A stretch of 9,833 nucleotides of DNA from Trueperaceae bacterium. GTDB taxonomy: Bacteria > Deinococcota > Deinococci > Deinococcales > Trueperaceae. A model generated the notes under the pieces. That model was not told where the DNA came from. It saw only the letters and a list, made by a program, of their open reading frames with translations, and made no database searches. Below are positions 7,446 through 9,833 of the stretch, piece after piece. The translations under genes were made by a program, and so were the position numbers. Positions within the stretch are counted from its first letter, which is position 1; the number at the start of each line of letters is the position of its first letter. The stretch is from the NCBI GenBank assembly GCA_007121175.1, contig SKMG01000139.1, positions 1 through 9,833 on the forward strand. Reading direction: 5' to 3'.

Positions 7446-8411
7446 ATGACGACCGGGGCGGCGCCTGCCTACCTGGCGCTCGCGCACACGGGCGAGCTCG
7501 AGCGCCGCGCAGCGGCGGCCCTCGCGCGGCTGGAGTCGTGCCGCGTGTGCCCGCGGGCGTGCGGGGTCAACCGCTTAGCAGATGAGCGCAAGCTGTGCCG
7601 CACCGGCCGGCATGCGCGAGTGTCGGCCTGCTTTGCGCACTTCGGAGAGGAGGACTGCCTGCGGGGAGATCGCGGCAGCGGCACCATCTTCTTCAGCGGC
7701 TGCAACCTCCGCTGCGTCTTCTGCCAGAACTGGGAGACCTCCCAGGCTGGGCTCGGCGAGCTCGTCGATGCGCGCACCTTGGCCGAGCTGATGCTCGGCC
7801 TGCAGGACTTCGGTTGCCACAACATCAACCTCGTCACCCCAGAGCACGTCGTGCCGCAGATCCTCGAGGCCCTCCCCCTCGCGGTTGCGGGTGGATTGCG
7901 CCTGCCTCTGGTCTACAACAGCTCGGCATACGACTCCCTCGACAGTCTGCGCCTGCTGCGCGGCATCGTCGACATCTACATGCCGGACTTCAAGCTCTGG
8001 AGCTCCGCGAGCGCAGCGGCCTGGCTCGGGGCGAAGGACTACCCTGAGGTGGCGCGTGCAGCGTTCAAGGAGATGCACGCCCAGGTCGGCGACTTGCGGC
8101 TCGATGAGCGGGGCCTGGCGGTGCGCGGGCTGCTGGTGCGCCACCTGGTGATGCCCGGCCGTCTCGAGGAGACGAGCGCCATCGCGCGTTGGCTCGCCAA
8201 GGAGCTCAGCAGCGACACCTACGTCAACGTCATGGGGCAGTACCGGCCCGAGGGACGGGTGCTCGAGCAGCCGGGCCGCTGGCCGGCCCTCGAGCACCGG
8301 ACCGCGCACGCGGAGTACGAGGGAGCTGTCGCGGCGGTACAGGCCGCCGGGTTGTGGCGGCTCGACGAGCGCGCCGTGCGGCCGAGGCGGCTGCGCACCA
8401 GCCCCGGCTGA
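7446..8411 (+). CDS. PflX-type radical SAM protein (pyruvate formate-lyase activase-like)
   Basis: This 321-residue protein is a radical SAM enzyme of the group often annotated as PflX, homologous to pyruvate formate-lyase activating enzymes. The iron-sulfur motif CNLRCVFC has cysteines at 86, 90 and 93. An N-terminal cysteine group, C32, C35, C39 and C51 (CRVCPRACGVNR ... LCRTG), is characteristic of the subgroup and could hold a further metal centre. Other conserved stretches are NLVTPEHVVPQI (128-139), VDIYMPDFKLW (175-185), MHAQVGDL (210-217), RHLVMPG (232-238) and MGQYRPEG (263-270). The substrate of this subgroup is not firmly known. No glycyl-radical enzyme gene is nearby. The ATG at 7446 follows GAGGTGG at 11 nt; a GTG at 7431, with GAGG 6 nt before it, is an alternative adding five residues. 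The open frame upstream is antisense to the amidase gene and is not part of the protein. Family assignment is firm, function is not. Confidence 0.92.
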   Translation: MTTGAAPAYLALAHTGELERRAAAALARLESCRVCPRACGVNRLADERKLCRTGRHARVSACFAHFGEEDCLRGDRGSGTIFFSGCNLRCVFCQNWETSQAGLGELVDARTLAELMLGLQDFGCHNINLVTPEHVVPQILEALPLAVAGGLRLPLVYNSSAYDSLDSLRLLRGIVDIYMPDFKLWSSASAAAWLGAKDYPEVARAAFKEMHAQVGDLRLDERGLAVRGLLVRHLVMPGRLEETSAIARWLAKELSSDTYVNVMGQYRPEGRVLEQPGRWPALEHRTAHAEYEGAVAAVQAAGLWRLDERAVRPRRLRTSPG

Positions 8412-8426
8412 GCCCGAAGCCGGCTC
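8404..8426. terminator. Possible shared terminator between convergent genes
   Basis: Only 16 bp separate the two convergent stop codons. CCGGCT (8404-8409) can pair with AGCCGG (8418-8423) around an 8 nt loop, or GAGCC (8410-8414) with GGCTC (8422-8426) around a 7 nt loop. Neither is followed by a T-run on either strand, so classical intrinsic termination is doubtful. Confidence 0.25.
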
Positions 8427-8427
8427 G

Positions 8428-9777
8428 TCAGCGGACGTTCCAGGCTGGCATGTCGCCCGCCCCCAGTGACACCACGCTGCCGTCGAGCCCGAACACGGCG
8501 AGCACGCTCACCCCGTTGGCGTCGAGCACCGGCAGCACCAGCGCATCGCTCGCCGGCGACCAGAGCCGGTTGGAGCGGCTGTACTGGTCGAAGGATGGCA
8601 GGTACTCGTGGAGCAGCGACGGTGACGGGGAGATGCGGGCGAGCTGACGCTCGAACCCGGTGGCGATGTCCGCGACCCAGAGCGCGAACCGCAGCTCGTC
8701 GGTGCTGTGCTGGGCGACGTGCCACAGCGGTCCGATCGTGTCGTCCTCGACCAGCGTCAGGTAAGCGATGCTACCGCCGTCGGGCGACCACCAGAACGCG
8801 ACCGAGGCCTCGTCGGTGATGGTGGTCACCTCGCCGCTGTGGGCGTCGATCAGGACGATCGGGCCGTAGCCGTCGGGCGAGTCGCCGAGCGGACGCTGGA
8901 CGGCGAGCCAGTCGCGGCGCGGGTGCCACGCGAAGGCGGCGACGCCGGCATGCGGGAGCTGGTGCTGGTCATCGTCCGATGTCGGCGCGCCGATGCGCTG
9001 CAGCACGACCTCGCGTACCTCATCGCGGGCTCGGGCTCCCGCGCGCGTGGCGTAGGCGATCCAGTGTCCGCCGGCGGCCATCGCCGGCACCCGGAACGCC
9101 CCGGGCTGGGGGAAGGCGAACTCGAGCGCGTAGGCGTCGAGTCGCGTAACGCCGACCTCCGCCGTGGGGCGCAGGCCGTTGCGGTGCAGCAGCAGCGCGG
9201 AGCCGCCATCGGCCCACGACCAGAAGAGCGGATCGCCGGCGGCGAAGAGCCGCGGCTCGCCGGCAGGGACCGGAACCAGGTACAGCCCGAGGAGGTCCGA
9301 CCGGCGCGCGAGCACCGCCAGGCGCGACCCGTCGGGTGACCAGTCGTGGTAGAGCGGGGCTTCGTGGCGCGCGTACACGCGCTGGTGACTGCCGCGCGCG
9401 GGATGATGGACGTCGACGCTCGCCCCGTCCAGACCGAGCACGATCGCCGCGATCGCCTCACCGTCGGGCGACCAGGAGGGGAAGCGGGCTTGCCCCGCCG
9501 CGCCGACGATCAGACCGCGCTCCCCGCTCTCGGGATCGACCAGCGCGATCCGGCCTTCGCTGGTGACGAAGGCGATGAGCCCCGCAGTGTCGGCCGGCAT
9601 CACCACCGGCAGCGACTCCCCGACAGCGGCCGCGTCAGCTACCAGCGCCATGACCGCAAGCACCACGGCGATCGGGCGCACGAACCGGGCGCCGTGCCGG
9701 GCACTTGTCCTCCGGCGCCGCTCGCGCAGTGTCCGTGGTCCGTCACCGGCGGCATTGCGGCCGGCGCAACCGGGCAC
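8428..9777 (-). CDS. Exported or membrane-anchored TolB-like beta-propeller protein
   Basis: The protein has repeated PD40/WD40-like blades of the TolB type: WSPDGEAIAAI (102-112), WSPDGSRLAVL (146-156), a degenerate WSWADGGSALLL (186-197), WHPRRDWLAV (284-293), WSPDGGSIAYL (330-340) and WSPASDALVLP (406-416). A hydrophobic segment at 36-53 (IAVVLAVMALVADAAAVG) follows a strongly basic stretch and would serve as signal peptide or anchor, placing the propeller outside the cytoplasm. The GTG at 9777 is preceded 6 nt away by AAGGCGG, a fair ribosome binding site. A GTG at 9681, just before the hydrophobic segment, would give a more ordinary signal peptide but has no such site. The frame is also open to the right edge of the window, so an earlier start outside cannot be excluded. 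No tol-pal genes are visible, so it should not be called TolB itself. Such propellers commonly bind proteins or ligands; its role is unknown. Confidence 0.78.
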   Translation of the reverse strand: MPGCAGRNAAGDGPRTLRERRRRTSARHGARFVRPIAVVLAVMALVADAAAVGESLPVVMPADTAGLIAFVTSEGRIALVDPESGERGLIVGAAGQARFPSWSPDGEAIAAIVLGLDGASVDVHHPARGSHQRVYARHEAPLYHDWSPDGSRLAVLARRSDLLGLYLVPVPAGEPRLFAAGDPLFWSWADGGSALLLHRNGLRPTAEVGVTRLDAYALEFAFPQPGAFRVPAMAAGGHWIAYATRAGARARDEVREVVLQRIGAPTSDDDQHQLPHAGVAAFAWHPRRDWLAVQRPLGDSPDGYGPIVLIDAHSGEVTTITDEASVAFWWSPDGGSIAYLTLVEDDTIGPLWHVAQHSTDELRFALWVADIATGFERQLARISPSPSLLHEYLPSFDQYSRSNRLWSPASDALVLPVLDANGVSVLAVFGLDGSVVSLGAGDMPAWNVR

Positions 9778-9833
9778 GTCTAACCGCCTTGCTCGCGCTG
9801 CTGCGCCGCCGAAGCCTTCGTCGCCGACGACGC

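Noticed and set aside
9810..9820. CGAAGCCTTCG palindrome near the right edge as an operator
   Set aside because: It is an 11 bp near-palindrome at the window edge with no second site or promoter to support it.

Overview
The window is very GC-rich DNA (roughly 70% by eye), packed with protein genes on both strands. No RNA gene, insertion sequence, phage gene or CRISPR array is visible. The longest stretch without a gene is 275 bp. The mix of a biosynthetic arginine decarboxylase, a bacterial deoxyhypusine-synthase-like protein and an agmatine deiminase/N-carbamoylputrescine amidase pair, with very high GC, would fit a free-living bacterium such as a Trueperaceae/Deinococcota-like lineage. That placement is an inference from gene content and base composition only; another high-GC phylum is possible.

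Layout from left to right. (1) Positions 2-514 (+) hold the C-terminal end of a probable extracellular or surface protein of unknown function. (2) Positions 591-1646 (-) encode a deoxyhypusine-synthase-family protein, most likely making homospermidine or a related triamine. (3) A 275 bp spacer carries a run of about 17 bp tandem repeats next to a candidate promoter. (4) Positions 1922-3844 (-) encode SpeA, with a probable TTG start behind a very strong ribosome binding site. (5) A divergent control region lies at 3845-4028. (6) Positions 4029-5093 and 5086-5997 (+) encode agmatine deiminase and N-carbamoylputrescine amidase, overlapping by 8 bp. (7) Positions 5972-7414 (-) encode an amidase-signature hydrolase whose tail overlaps the tail of the previous gene by 26 bp. 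(8) Positions 7446-8411 (+) encode a PflX-type radical SAM protein. (9) Positions 8428-9777 (-) encode an exported or membrane-anchored TolB-like beta-propeller that may continue past the right edge.

The central theme is polyamine synthesis. SpeA makes agmatine from arginine, agmatine deiminase makes N-carbamoylputrescine, and the amidase releases putrescine. The deoxyhypusine-synthase-like enzyme can then move an aminobutyl group by NAD chemistry, most plausibly to form homospermidine. The four genes form two transcription units diverging from one 184 bp control region. No speD, speE or speB gene is seen. The flanking amidase, radical SAM protein and propeller have no evident link to the pathway beyond position.

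I found no clear new defence, mobile or toxin system. The points most worth a second look are the enzyme that uses the putrescine, the repeat array before its candidate promoter, the TTG start of speA, and the orphan PflX-type radical SAM protein.
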